Of a DNA stretch of 35,865 nt, positions 7,597 through 16,505 are shown piece after piece. Position 1 is the stretch's first letter. Every line of letters starts with the position of its first letter. A program made the translations under genes and the position numbers. The notes under the pieces are model-generated. The model was not told the origin of the DNA. It was given only the letters and a program-made list of their open reading frames with translations, and searched no databases. This stretch comes from Terriglobales bacterium (GTDB lineage Bacteria > Acidobacteriota > Terriglobia > Bryobacterales > Bryobacteraceae). The stretch covers positions 1-35,865 of the forward strand of contig JAJFUV010000293.1 of the NCBI GenBank assembly GCA_021372245.1, given 5' to 3'.

Positions 7597-8487
7597 TTGA
7601 GCCGCCGTACATTCCAGATCAGACTCTACTCGCTCATCCTGCTGATGGTGCTGTTCTGGTCGCTGAACTACATTGTCGGCAAGATCGCGCTGCGCAGCTT
7701 TCCGCCGCTGCTCCTGGCGTGCATAAGGACCACCATGGCGGCCCTCTTCGTACTGCCGGTGTACTGGTGGAAGATGCGGAGCCAGGACGCTCCCGAGCTG
7801 TGGTCCAAGGGTGAAGGCCGCGGCGTGGTGCTGATTGCACTGCTGGGTGTGGCGCTCAATCAGGTGTTTTTCGTCATGGGGTTGAGCCGCACTAGCGTGG
7901 CGCACTCATCGCTGGTGATCTCCGCTTCGCCGGTCCTGGTCCTGTTGATTTCCGGGTGGCTTGGGCGCGAACGGCTGTCGACTTTGAAATTTGTAGGAAT
8001 GGCGATAGCGGCGGCCGGCGTCGGAGTGTTGAACCTGGTGCCTGGCAAATCCCACGGCGCGACGATCCTGGGCGACACGCTGGTGTTCCTGGGCGCGCTT
8101 ACGTTCGCGCTCTACACGGTGACCAGCAAACAGCTTGTAGCGCGCCACGGCGCCATCACGCTCACCACGTTCGCCTACCTGGGCGGGGCGCTGATGCTGG
8201 CGCCGGTTACGCTGTGGCTGGCGCGGGACTTCAATTTCTCCGCCGCGCCCCTTACGGGCTGGTTGAGTATCGGTTTCATGGCGGCGTTCCCCTCCGTGGT
8301 GTGCTACCTGATCTTTTCGTACGCACTGGTTTACATCCCGGCCTCTCGCGTGTCCGCGTTCTCGTATCTTCAACCGCTCATCGCCAGTGCGCTGGCGGTG
8401 CCCATACTCGGCGAGCCCATCACAGGCGCGCTCGCCGCCGGCGGGGCCCTGGTGCTGGCGGGCGTCTGCGTTACGGAGCGAGGCTGA
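7597..8487 (+). CDS. EamA/DMT-family drug-metabolite transporter
   Basis: This 296-residue protein has about ten membrane helices in two repeated five-helix EamA units, as expected for the drug/metabolite transporter superfamily. The first unit opens with LFWSLNYIVGK and the second ends PILGEPITGALAAGGALVLAGV, a very typical EamA ending. The substrate cannot be predicted. The start is taken as TTG at 7597, which keeps the short basic N-terminus before helix 1; GGAAGG lies about 11 bases upstream. The stop shares one base with the next ATG (TGATG), so translation of the MFS gene is coupled. Confidence 0.88.
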   Translation: MSRRTFQIRLYSLILLMVLFWSLNYIVGKIALRSFPPLLLACIRTTMAALFVLPVYWWKMRSQDAPELWSKGEGRGVVLIALLGVALNQVFFVMGLSRTSVAHSSLVISASPVLVLLISGWLGRERLSTLKFVGMAIAAAGVGVLNLVPGKSHGATILGDTLVFLGALTFALYTVTSKQLVARHGAITLTTFAYLGGALMLAPVTLWLARDFNFSAAPLTGWLSIGFMAAFPSVVCYLIFSYALVYIPASRVSAFSYLQPLIASALAVPILGEPITGALAAGGALVLAGVCVTERG

Positions 8488-9782
8488 TGGCGGGTTTCAC
8501 CCAGCTCCTGCGCGAGAACCGTAACTACCGCCATATGTGGACCGCCCAGGTGGTCAGCGAAGTCGGCGACCACTTCAACAACATCGCCGTCTTCAGCCTG
8601 GCCCTGGCCCATACCGGCAGCGGGATGGTGGTTGCGGGCGTCATGCTGTCGCGCGCCATCCCCGCAGTGCTGGCCGGACCGCTGGCGGGTGTGGTGCTCG
8701 ACCGCCTGGACCGGAAGCGGGTGATGATCGCGAGCGACCTGATCCGCGCTTTCGTCGCGCTCGGCTTCATCGGTACGGTGTACTACAAGTCCAACTGGCT
8801 CATGTATCTCCTGAGCGGCCTGCTCATGTTCGCGTCTCCGTTTTTCACCAGCGGCCGCGCCTCGATCCTGCCCACCATCGCCAGCAAGGAGGAACTACAC
8901 GCGGCCAACACGCTCACGCAGACCACCCAGTGGAGCAACCTGGTGATAGGCGCCTTCCTGGGCGCCACCTCCGTCACCCACTTCGGCTTCCAATGGTCTT
9001 TCGCGCTGAACGCGTTTTCGTTCTTTTACTCGGCCTGGTCCATCTCGCGGATACGGCTGCGCCGCGGCAGTTTTCGGGTTGAACGACGGGATTTGACCGG
9101 CACTGAGGTGGTGCGTCCCTGGCGCGAATACGCCGAAGGACTTCGTTACATTCGCGCCACGCCGCTCATATTCGGTATTGCCATGGTGAACGTCGGCTGG
9201 GCTACCGGAGGCGGCGCGGCGCAGATCCTGTTCAGCCTGTTCGGCGAAATCGTGTTCCGGCGCGGGCCCGCCGGCATCGGCGTCATCTGGGGTTGCGCGG
9301 GTATCGGACTGCTCGCCGGCGGCATCATCGGACACAAGTTGGGGCCGCGTCTCAGCTTCGATAACTACAAGCGCGCCATCGTGATCTGCTACATCGTTCA
9401 CGGATCCACTTATGTCTTGTTCAGCGTGATGGAGGCTTACTGGGCGGCGCTGCTTTTCATCGCGCTCTCGAGGGTGGCGATGGCGGTCAGCAGCGTGCTG
9501 AATTTCGCTAAGCTGCTGCGCTATGTGCCGGACCAGTACCGTGGCCGCGTTTTCGCTACCAACGAATCGGTGACTTGGGCGGTGATGATGATCTCGCTTG
9601 CGGCCGCCGGCATCGCCAGCGAACACGTAAGCCCACGCCTCATCGGGGTATGGAGCGGCATACTTAGCAGTTCCACGGCGTTGATGTGGGGGTACTTGAA
9701 TTGGACCGGCCGCCTGCCGCATCCTGACGAAGAGGTCCTGGAAACGCAGGAGGTCGAACTCTGTGGACAAGCCCGCCACTAG
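8487..9782 (+). CDS. MFS transporter (MFS_3/enterobactin-exporter-like)
   Basis: The 431 residues form about 12 membrane helices. The N-terminal half has YRHMWTAQVVSEVGDHFNNIA and the loop LAGVVLDRLDRKRVMIASD, the MFS motif A between helices 2 and 3, typical of the MFS_3 efflux group. The frame is open 531 bases upstream of the start, but that part is a shadow of the EamA gene; the ATG at 8487 overlaps the previous stop by one base and has a GGAG-type site upstream. It is probably an efflux pump of unknown substrate. The last 20 bases overlap the next gene. Confidence 0.88.
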   Translation: MAGFTQLLRENRNYRHMWTAQVVSEVGDHFNNIAVFSLALAHTGSGMVVAGVMLSRAIPAVLAGPLAGVVLDRLDRKRVMIASDLIRAFVALGFIGTVYYKSNWLMYLLSGLLMFASPFFTSGRASILPTIASKEELHAANTLTQTTQWSNLVIGAFLGATSVTHFGFQWSFALNAFSFFYSAWSISRIRLRRGSFRVERRDLTGTEVVRPWREYAEGLRYIRATPLIFGIAMVNVGWATGGGAAQILFSLFGEIVFRRGPAGIGVIWGCAGIGLLAGGIIGHKLGPRLSFDNYKRAIVICYIVHGSTYVLFSVMEAYWAALLFIALSRVAMAVSSVLNFAKLLRYVPDQYRGRVFATNESVTWAVMMISLAAAGIASEHVSPRLIGVWSGILSSSTALMWGYLNWTGRLPHPDEEVLETQEVELCGQARH

Positions 9783-10494
9783 CTTACGCGGGAAGGTGGT
9801 ACTGGTCACCGGTGCCGCCAAGCGGATCGGCCGCGGGATCGCGCTGCGCCTGTCGGAAGAGGGCGCGCGGGTGGCCATCCATTACGGATCGAGCGAAGCC
9901 GAGGCGCGGCGGACGGCCGCCGAGTGCGGAACGGACCTGCTGTTTCGCGCCAATCTCGAGCGTGTAGACGAGATTGAGCGGATGTTCGCCGAAGTGGGCG
10001 AGCGCGCCGGCTCGCTCTACGGACTGGTCAACAACGCGGCCCGCTTCACGCTGCGCGATCCGCTCGAAGTCACCGAAGCGGATTGGGATTTCATCCACAA
10101 CGTGAACCTGAAGGCGGTGTTCTTCTGTGCGCAGCAGGCGGCGCGGCTGATGAAGCAGTCGGGCCATGGGCGCATCGTGAACATCAGCTCGCTTGGCGGG
10201 CTGCGACCCTGGGCCATGCACGCGCACTACTGCGCGTCGAAAGCCGGGGTAATCATGCTGACGCGCGCGCTGGCGAAAGCGTTCGCGCCGGAGATTACAG
10301 TCAACTCCGTTGCCCCCGGCGTCATTCCGTTCCTTGATATCGACGAGGCCGGCCTTGCGATGATCCGCTCGACGCCGGCCGCGCGCGGCGGCACGCCCGA
10401 AGAGGTGGCTGACGCGGTGGTGTATTTCCTGAAGGCCTCCAACTTCGTCACCGGACAGATTCTGGCGGTGGACGGCGGTTTGAGTTTGAAATAA
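9763..10494 (+). CDS. Short-chain dehydrogenase/reductase, pteridine-reductase-like
   Basis: This 243-residue classical SDR has the cofactor motif TGAAKRIGRGIA (16-27), NNAA at 90-93, Ser142/143, and the catalytic pair Tyr156 and Lys160 (YCASK). The Arg-rich cofactor loop indicates NADPH. The TGxxxRIGxxIA start resembles FolM and pteridine reductases more than fatty-acid FabG, but the substrate is not certain. The start is GTG at 9763, with GGAGG eight bases upstream, and overlaps the MFS gene end by 20 bases. It closes the mazG - EamA - MFS - SDR run. Confidence 0.88.
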   Translation: MDKPATSLRGKVVLVTGAAKRIGRGIALRLSEEGARVAIHYGSSEAEARRTAAECGTDLLFRANLERVDEIERMFAEVGERAGSLYGLVNNAARFTLRDPLEVTEADWDFIHNVNLKAVFFCAQQAARLMKQSGHGRIVNISSLGGLRPWAMHAHYCASKAGVIMLTRALAKAFAPEITVNSVAPGVIPFLDIDEAGLAMIRSTPAARGGTPEEVADAVVYFLKASNFVTGQILAVDGGLSLK

Positions 10495-10549
10495 ACGCGT
10501 CTGCAAGATTTTGCTAAAACTCCCCGGCGCCGGTCCGATAAGCCTTAGC

Positions 10550-10882
10550 ATGAATCGGTTCCTGGACAACGCGTCGCGGATCTTTGAAGCCGCGGAAACC
10601 GTCGCCGGAGCCGGTAATCCTCCGTCGGATATGACCATCCTCATCGGCACGGGAGGAGGGATCAGTCTGGTAGCTGATTCCGATTGGCCTCTGGATTCCC
10701 TCGCAATGAACACCGGTGCGGCGATGGTCTACAGGGTTCGTCAGCAGGACGGCAAAGTCCTTGTGGAAGGGAAGGCGGGAGTACGTACCTGCCGGCTGGA
10801 AACGGCCGATTCCAACCTCGTGGCTCGCCACCTTCTGGCGAATCCTGTCCGTGCGGCATTCGTCGCATCCGCCCTCGCCTGA
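10550..10882 (+). CDS. Small protein of unknown function
   Basis: The frame encodes 110 residues from the ATG at 10550 (a TTG at 10511 would add 13). It has no signal peptide or membrane helix. The sequence is a mixed alpha/beta pattern with a Gly-rich turn GTGGG and the segment VADSDWPLDSL, then RVRQQDGKVLVEGKAGVRTC. I recognise this general pattern from unannotated small acidobacterial proteins but cannot name a family. The ribosome-binding site is weak. It lies between the SDR and the GH109-like gene on the same strand, with 55 and 93 bases on either side. Confidence 0.6.
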   Translation: MNRFLDNASRIFEAAETVAGAGNPPSDMTILIGTGGGISLVADSDWPLDSLAMNTGAAMVYRVRQQDGKVLVEGKAGVRTCRLETADSNLVARHLLANPVRAAFVASALA

Positions 10883-10975
10883 ACCGCCCAAGACCGCCTT
10901 TACAGCCAAACGCACGATTCTGCCATACTGTACCCAACCACGGGCGCAACTCATGCCTGGAAAGGACGGTCGACG

Positions 10976-12385
10976 ATGAACGACAACCGTAGGGCATTCT
11001 TTAAACGAACCAGCCTGGCCGGGCTTGGGTTGGCCGGCGCTCCGCTCCTCGACGGAGTCGCATCCGCATTGGACACCCGGAGGACGCGCAAACAGCAGTT
11101 CAATATGTCCGGGTATGCCGCCCCGAGGATCGAGAAGGTCCGCGTCGGCATCATCGGCCTGGGAAACCGCGGTCCGTCCCATCTGGAGACGATGCGGTAC
11201 GTCGAAGGCGTCGAGTTCCGCGCCTTATGCGACGTCAGGCCAGAGCGCGTGGCCGCGGCGCGCAAGCGGTTGGATGGCACCAACCACAATCCGACCCTGT
11301 ACTCGGGCAACAAAGATGAATGGATGAAGCTGTGCGAGCAGGACGACGTCGATCTGGTGATCATCGCGACTCCTTACTACATGCACGCCGGCATGGCTGT
11401 TTATGCCATGGAGCATGGAAAACATGCGGCCAGCGAGGTGCCGGTGGCGGCCACACTCGAAGAGTGCTGGAAGGTGGTGGAAACCGCTGAACGCACCCGT
11501 AAGCACTGCATGATGCTGGAGAATTACGCCTACGGCTTCTTCCAGGTGCTCACGCTGAACATGGCCCGGCAGGGCTTCTTCGGAGACATCGTCCACGGCG
11601 AGTGCGCTTACAACACCAGCAAGATGAAGAACAACTTCTCTAAGACCACGTACTGGGATATGTGGTGGCTGAAGCTGTACGCGTCGAAGAGAGGAAACAT
11701 CTACCCGACGCATGGTTTGGGGCCGATCTCCCAGATCATGAACATCAACCGCGGCGACCGGTTCGATTACCTGGTGTCGATGGAGAGCAACGACTTCATG
11801 ATGCAGGCCAAGGCTCGCGAACTGGCCGCGACGGACGATTTCTTCAAGCCATTCGCGGACAAGACCTACCGCGGCAACATCAACACCAGCATCATCCGCA
11901 CGGTCAAGGGCCGCACCATCATGCTCCAGCACGACGCCACCAGCCCGCGCGGACCGCACACCGTGATCCACGGCATCACAGGCACCAAAGGGATGGCTCT
12001 GGAATACCCGCTGCCGCCGAGAATCTCCAAAGATCTCACCGGATGGGTTTCCCAGCAGGAGTACGAAACGCTGGCCAAGGAGTACACGCCGGCGATCATC
12101 ACCCGGATGCGCGAACTGTCAAAACGTGTGGGCACGGGTCACGGGGGGACAGACCTGCTGGAGGACTGGCGCCTCATCGACTGCCTGCGCAACGGGTTGC
12201 CGCTCGACCAAGACGTTTATGACGGTGTCATCTGGAGTTCCATCATTCCGTTGAGCGCGTGGTCGGTGATGAACCGCTCCAACTCCATCGATGTTCCCGA
12301 TTTCACGGCTGGCGCCTGGGAGAAGAATCTGCCGAATATGGACATCAACCTCACCCGAGGCGGGACGACGAAGGTTTTGGTGTAG
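10976..12385 (+). CDS. Exported Gfo/Idh/MocA-type protein of glycoside hydrolase family 109
   Basis: The 469 residues begin with a twin-arginine-like leader (RRAFFKRTSLAG, cut near residue 31). A Rossmann domain has GIIGLGNRG (58-66), followed by an EVP segment (154-156) where oxidoreductases have EKP, then LENYAYG and NIYPTHGLGP with His246, the hallmark of GH109. GH109 enzymes remove alpha-N-acetylgalactosamine by an NAD-dependent oxidation-elimination mechanism; the substrate here is only inferred. The export signal predicts action in the periplasm with bound NAD. AAGGA lies upstream of the ATG. It is convergent with galT, with a nine-base gap. Confidence 0.88.
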   Translation: MNDNRRAFFKRTSLAGLGLAGAPLLDGVASALDTRRTRKQQFNMSGYAAPRIEKVRVGIIGLGNRGPSHLETMRYVEGVEFRALCDVRPERVAAARKRLDGTNHNPTLYSGNKDEWMKLCEQDDVDLVIIATPYYMHAGMAVYAMEHGKHAASEVPVAATLEECWKVVETAERTRKHCMMLENYAYGFFQVLTLNMARQGFFGDIVHGECAYNTSKMKNNFSKTTYWDMWWLKLYASKRGNIYPTHGLGPISQIMNINRGDRFDYLVSMESNDFMMQAKARELAATDDFFKPFADKTYRGNINTSIIRTVKGRTIMLQHDATSPRGPHTVIHGITGTKGMALEYPLPPRISKDLTGWVSQQEYETLAKEYTPAIITRMRELSKRVGTGHGGTDLLEDWRLIDCLRNGLPLDQDVYDGVIWSSIIPLSAWSVMNRSNSIDVPDFTAGAWEKNLPNMDINLTRGGTTKVLV

Positions 12386-12394
12386 CCGCCCGGC

Positions 12395-13396
12395 TTAGCC
12401 CAACCCGGCTTCACGGAGGAACTTGGCGGCTTCTTCGGGCGGGGTGGGGTTGATGTAGAAGCCCGAACCCCATTCGAAACCGGCTACCCGCGTCAAGCGT
12501 GGGATGATCTCGATGTGCCAGTGATAATGCGGCATGGCCGGCTCCTGCACCGGCGCGCTGTGCACCATCCAGTTGTACGGCGGATGCTCCAGCACCTTCT
12601 CTATCTTGCGCAAAACGGCCCGCTGCACCCAGCCCAGGTTGCGTATCTCGGTGGCGTCGGATTCTTCAAAGTGCGAGCGGTGCCTGCGCGGCAGGATCCA
12701 GGTCTCGAAGGGGAAGCGCGGCGCGTACGGGCAAAATGCCACAAAGTGGTCGGTTTCGAGCACCACCCGGTCGCAGGAAGCCAGTTCCTGCTGCGCAATG
12801 TCGCAGCAGATGCAGCGCTCCTTGAAGTCGTAGTAGCGTTTGCACCCGTCCAACTCTTCCTGTACGCGCTTGGGCACCACCGGCAGCGCGATCAACTGCG
12901 AGTGCGTGTGCTCGACCACGCTCCCGCCGGCCGTGCCGTGGTTCTTGAACAGGAGGATAAATCGCAAGCGGCGATCCTTGCGCAGGTCCAGAATCCGGTC
13001 CCGGTAGGCCCAGAAGATATCTTCGATGCGCGCTTCGGGTAGGTCCGCCTGGCTGACTACGTGGTCCGGCGTCTCGATGATTACCTCATGGGCGCCGATG
13101 CCGCTCATCTTGTCGTAGATGCCTTCGCCCTTCCGGTGAAACTCGCCTTCCACGCGTAGGGCGGGGTACTTGTTGGGTACCACGCGAAGCCGCCAACCGG
13201 GCTGGTTGGGGCCGCCGCCGTCGCGGTAGGCCAGCACTTCGGGTGGCGTGCGATGCTCCTGGCCGGCACAGAACGGGCAGTGCGGGTCGCCGTGCGCGAC
13301 GACGTGATCCTTCACGAAGTCGCGAAGACGCCGCGCCACGTCCGTGGAAATAATGACCCATCTGCCGGTGATGGGATCTCGACGAAGTTCAGGCAA
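12395..13396 (-). CDS. galT: Galactose-1-phosphate uridylyltransferase
   Basis: The product has 333 residues, the normal GalT length. Metal ligands Cys40 and Cys43 (CPFC), VVPNKYPA, and the catalytic HTHSQ motif with nucleophile His165 are visible, as is the C-terminal HYHWHIEIIPR. It swaps UDP and hexose 1-phosphate between glucose and galactose in the Leloir pathway. The start is a TTG at 13396 giving the usual MPELRRDP opening; GGGGAGG stands about 12 bases upstream and no ATG is near. It is downstream of yraN by 43 bases on the same strand. No galK or galE is in the window. Related ADP-sugar phosphorylases share the fold, so substrate is not fully certain. Confidence 0.9.
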   Translation of the reverse strand: MPELRRDPITGRWVIISTDVARRLRDFVKDHVVAHGDPHCPFCAGQEHRTPPEVLAYRDGGGPNQPGWRLRVVPNKYPALRVEGEFHRKGEGIYDKMSGIGAHEVIIETPDHVVSQADLPEARIEDIFWAYRDRILDLRKDRRLRFILLFKNHGTAGGSVVEHTHSQLIALPVVPKRVQEELDGCKRYYDFKERCICCDIAQQELASCDRVVLETDHFVAFCPYAPRFPFETWILPRRHRSHFEESDATEIRNLGWVQRAVLRKIEKVLEHPPYNWMVHSAPVQEPAMPHYHWHIEIIPRLTRVAGFEWGSGFYINPTPPEEAAKFLREAGLG

Positions 13397-13439
13397 ACCG
13401 CGGAAGTACCTCCCCTAATCTGTACAAACGATTATTGTA

Positions 13440-13880
13440 TTACGGCGTTGCACGGCGTAGTGGATGGAAGGCGTCGCGGAAAAGAGTGATCCCGGGCGGA
13501 TCCGTCAACAGGACGTTGACCGTATCGAAGCGGATGCGGGCCCATTCCACGCCTGAACGGCGCTGGTAAGCGGATGCCGTCCGGAACATGCTCCGCTGCT
13601 TGTCCGCATCGATGGCGCGGTCCGGCGCGGAATATTCCGAACTTGTCAGCGTCTTCACTTCGACGAACGCCAGCGTATCGCCATCCCAGGCGATGAGGTC
13701 GATTTCTCCCGGACGGCCTTGGGCGCGATAGTTGCGCGCCACTACCTGGTAACCCTCCCGTTGGAGGAAGCGGTGCGCGAGGTCTTCGCCGCGCCTTCCC
13801 GATGCCTGCGTTCGGGACCACAATCGCAGCCGCGCGCGGTGGCGCGCCGAATCCGCCAGCCGGTACAACCAGTGCATCAT
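13440..13880 (-). CDS. yraN: YraN family (UPF0102) endonuclease-like protein
   Basis: The 146 residues carry the family motifs GEDLAHRFLQ, the GEIDLIAWDG segment and FVEVKT, which form the PD-(D/E)xK-type active site of the restriction-endonuclease-like fold (E, D, ExK). YraN proteins are widespread and are thought to act on DNA or Holliday-type structures, but their role is not settled. Two ATG codons lie at 13880 and 13877; neither has a purine-rich site upstream. It sits between a methyltransferase gene (41 bases upstream) and galT. Confidence 0.92.
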   Translation of the reverse strand: MMHWLYRLADSARHRARLRLWSRTQASGRRGEDLAHRFLQREGYQVVARNYRAQGRPGEIDLIAWDGDTLAFVEVKTLTSSEYSAPDRAIDADKQRSMFRTASAYQRRSGVEWARIRFDTVNVLLTDPPGITLFRDAFHPLRRATP

Positions 13881-13921
13881 GAGTTGAGTGGAGGAGGGCC
13901 GGCCCGGCCGAACCGCATGGC

Positions 13922-14482
13922 CTAGTTCTTCAGCGCTTCAAATTCGAACACCATCACTTTGCCGCGGACCATGAAACACAGATAATGCTCCCAAAACCGC
14001 CGGAACCGGCGCGAGTGGTTCACCAGCCATTCGATACCGGCCCATCTCCAGAGAGCTAGTAGCCTGACCCGTACGGAAATCTCACGCAATCTGCAATCGG
14101 AATAGTAGCCGAAGCCGCCGTGGTCTTCTCCGAAGTAGCGGAACGAGAAGCTGTTCAAGTGCCAGCGATGCGTGGGATCACAGAAGGAGCTGAAGTCGGT
14201 GTAATGAGGCGTCTCGATGCGGATCAGCGCGCCGGCCCGCGCCAGGCGGTGGAACTCCTCGACGGCGCGGACCACATCGGCGAGGTGCTCGATGACGTGC
14301 GTAGCGTGGATCTCGTCGAACGAGCCCGTAGCGAAGGGATACGGGAAGTGGTCCAGGTCCGCAATGACATCGGCGCGCGAACGTGGATTGCGGTCGATCC
14401 CGATAGAGCCCGGGCGCTTATTGATGCCGCACCCGACGTCCAGAATCCGCCGCCCGCCCCCACCGCCGCTTTCCGCCACCAT
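13922..14482 (-). CDS. Class I SAM-dependent methyltransferase
   Basis: This 186-residue protein has SAM motif I ILDVGCG (13-19), an acidic residue after strand 2 (GIDRN), FPYPFATGSFDEIHATHVIEH for motif II/III, and no membrane helix. It belongs to the Methyltransf_11-like group often found near glycan or lipid-linked sugar genes. Its substrate is unknown. No Shine-Dalgarno site precedes the ATG. TATAGA ends five bases before it, so this may be a near-leaderless start. It heads the minus-strand run methyltransferase - yraN - galT. Confidence 0.85.
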   Translation of the reverse strand: MVAESGGGGGRRILDVGCGINKRPGSIGIDRNPRSRADVIADLDHFPYPFATGSFDEIHATHVIEHLADVVRAVEEFHRLARAGALIRIETPHYTDFSSFCDPTHRWHLNSFSFRYFGEDHGGFGYYSDCRLREISVRVRLLALWRWAGIEWLVNHSRRFRRFWEHYLCFMVRGKVMVFEFEALKN

Positions 14483-14500
14483 TACAGTCTATAACTCCCG

Positions 14501-14653
14501 TCAAGAAACATGGCGTCCAGCACGCGAGACTGCTGTAACCTGTCTTGTGCTGTGCGGCCGCAAATACGCCTGTCCCGGTCCCACTGCGATGAACCGCGCC
14601 AAGTGGCCATCCTGCAGCCTATCCGCGAACGACGGTGGCAACGGAGACGACAT
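14501..14653 (-). pseudogene. Transposase N-terminal fragment (IS1182-like)
   Basis: A 50-codon frame begins at the ATG at 14653, six bases after TATAAT. Its first half reads PLPPSFADRLQDGHLARFI, close to the recalled N-terminal pattern of IS1182-type transposases (LPPS..DWLPEDHLARFV). After that the similarity stops and the rest looks random, so the gene is truncated. No terminal repeats were found nearby. The whole gap between methyltransferase genes (14483-14841) holds nothing else I can support apart from a weak AACTG/CAGTT inverted repeat near 14680 and possible promoter sequence upstream of the next gene. Confidence 0.4.
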
Positions 14654-14841
14654 GTAAATATTATAGGTCCTGAATAACTGTATTTCTCCAGTTAGATGAA
14701 CTGAGCACTGGCGCAGTTCCAGCAATTCAATCGAAGTCCGAATCTATCTCCGAGAAACTTGATATGTGTCACAATTTCAGCCATGGGTGACCTGAGCCAA
14801 CGCGGATGCGTCTATGCGGCGCTCTCTATCGAACGACAATA

Positions 14842-15576
14842 ATGGACGCGCATACACGCAAACTACTCGATTCGTACCCACGCAGCCGGCCCCCACTGTC
14901 AGAAGCCCAGAACGCCCGCTATCTACTCGACTACCGGCAGAACCGTGACGGAAGCACGGTAGCAACATCGCTGAGCCAGCGCCTCGAAAGTTGGATGCAC
15001 CGACGCGTCGCTGCGCGCGCGCAATCCGGCGAATCGATTCTGGAACTGGGTGCCGGCACCCTTAATCACGTCCCGTACGAAAGCCACTATAGCCGTTACG
15101 ATATCGTTGAGCCGTTCGAGGAACTCTGGAAGGACAGTGCATCGCTCGCGTGCATTACAAACCGTTACAAGAGCATTTTCGACCTTCCGGCTGACGCGCT
15201 CTACGATCGGGTATTCTCGATCGCGGTTCTGGAACACTTGACGGACCTGCCGGTCGTTTTGGCGCGATGCCGGCGGATGCTCGCCCCCGGCGGGATTTTC
15301 CAAGCAGGCATTCCCACCGAGGGCGGACTGCTATGGGGCTTCGGTTGGCGGTGTGTCACCGGGCCGGCATACCGCTGGCGGACGGGTCTTGACTATTCCT
15401 GTCTCATGCGGCACGAGCACGTCAACCGCGCGGATGAGATTTCTGCGCTCGTCCGGCATTTCTTCGGAGGAGTGAAGGTAACCCGCTATCCTGCGCCGTT
15501 CTACCACCTCAGTTTCTACTCTTATCTGGAAACGCCGTGCCGCAGCCGGCAACTCGAGCGCGAGAGGACGAAATGA
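14842..15576 (+). CDS. Class I SAM-dependent methyltransferase near glycan genes
   Basis: The protein has 244 residues and motif I ILELGAG (66-72). The N-terminus LLDSYPRSRPPLS and the segment ATSLSQRLESWMHRRVA are typical of methyltransferases found in polysaccharide clusters. No membrane helix is seen. The ATG at 14842 is preferred because the conserved DSYPR opening follows closely; an ATG at 14806 would add 12 unlikely residues. Neither has a strong ribosome-binding site. Its stop overlaps the next start (ATGA), so it is coupled to a lipid-linked glycosyltransferase, and it probably methylates a sugar or lipid-linked intermediate. Confidence 0.8.
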   Translation: MDAHTRKLLDSYPRSRPPLSEAQNARYLLDYRQNRDGSTVATSLSQRLESWMHRRVAARAQSGESILELGAGTLNHVPYESHYSRYDIVEPFEELWKDSASLACITNRYKSIFDLPADALYDRVFSIAVLEHLTDLPVVLARCRRMLAPGGIFQAGIPTEGGLLWGFGWRCVTGPAYRWRTGLDYSCLMRHEHVNRADEISALVRHFFGGVKVTRYPAPFYHLSFYSYLETPCRSRQLERERTK

Positions 15577-16505
15577 AGCCGGAAATCAGCGTTGTCGCGC
15601 CCGCATATAATGAAGCCCGCAGCATTCACGAGTTCATCGCGGCGGTGCGGCGGGCCTTGGGCGAGGAAGTTGCGGTAGAGATCATCGTAGTCGATGATGG
15701 CTCCACGGATGAGACCGCCGCCGAGGTGCGAGCGATCCGCGAACTGGATCCGCTCGTGCGTTTGGTACGGCTGAGCCGGAATTTTGGAAACCAAGCCGCA
15801 TTCCTCGCCGGTCTTCGCGCCGCCCGGGGCCGGGCCGTCATCACAATGGACTGCGACCTTCAGAATCCACCTGACGAGTTGCCGCGGATGGTGGCAGCAT
15901 GGCGGAAGGGTGCGAGGGTGGTCCAAATGGTGCGCCGTGGGAATCCGGATGCCACGCTCGCCACGCGGGCCACTTCTCGAATGTTTGAATGGGTGCTGCG
16001 GTGCCTTTCGGGCCTGCCGCTGGTACCGGGGGCCGGGGATTTCCGGCTGCTCGATGCCCGTGCCGCCGAACAGGTAATGCGATTCAGCGAATCGCGGCCA
16101 TTTTACAGAGGAATGGTGAGCTGGCTGGCGATCCCGACAGTCTACCTGGAGTATGAGGCCCACCCGCGTGCCGCGGGGCATTCGGGAATTGGTCTGCACA
16201 AGCGTCTGCGCATATCACTCGATGCGATTACCGCGCTTTCGATTCGTCCCTTGCGAATCGCGCTCTTGTTAGGGCTGATCGCGGTGACGTTGTCGATGGC
16301 TTACCTGGTTGTAGTCCTGGTCGCATACTTCGCCGGGCATTCCGTGGCGGGATACCCCACGATCATCTTCACAGTCGTGTTTTTGGGTGCGGTGCAGTTG
16401 ATCTGTGCGGGGGTGCTGGGCGAGTACATAGGTCGCATTCATGAGCAGACCCGGGGAATCCCCCCTTACGTCGTCGCCGAAGCGGACGAGGAATTCGATG
16501 AATGA
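15573..16505 (+). CDS. GtrB/ArnC-type polyprenyl-phosphate glycosyltransferase (GT2)
   Basis: The 310 residues have a GT-A domain with EISVVAPAYNE, DDGSTD (41-46) and the metal-binding DCDLQNPP (93-100). Two C-terminal membrane helices follow (about 230-255 and 268-290), with GVLGEYIGRIHEQTRGIPPYVV at the end, the signature of DPM1/GtrB/ArnC enzymes. These transfer a sugar from a nucleotide donor to undecaprenyl phosphate at the cytoplasmic face. The start ATG at 15573 overlaps the methyltransferase stop by four bases. The last 40 bases overlap the end of the convergent YfhO-type gene, which could be the membrane protein that uses the product. Confidence 0.93.
   Translation: MKPEISVVAPAYNEARSIHEFIAAVRRALGEEVAVEIIVVDDGSTDETAAEVRAIRELDPLVRLVRLSRNFGNQAAFLAGLRAARGRAVITMDCDLQNPPDELPRMVAAWRKGARVVQMVRRGNPDATLATRATSRMFEWVLRCLSGLPLVPGAGDFRLLDARAAEQVMRFSESRPFYRGMVSWLAIPTVYLEYEAHPRAAGHSGIGLHKRLRISLDAITALSIRPLRIALLLGLIAVTLSMAYLVVVLVAYFAGHSVAGYPTIIFTVVFLGAVQLICAGVLGEYIGRIHEQTRGIPPYVVAEADEEFDE

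Noticed and set aside
7956..8486. Upstream extension of the MFS transporter
   Set aside because: It overlaps the EamA gene in another frame and reads as Arg/His/Gly-rich nonsense; the MFS start at 8487 matches the family N-terminus.
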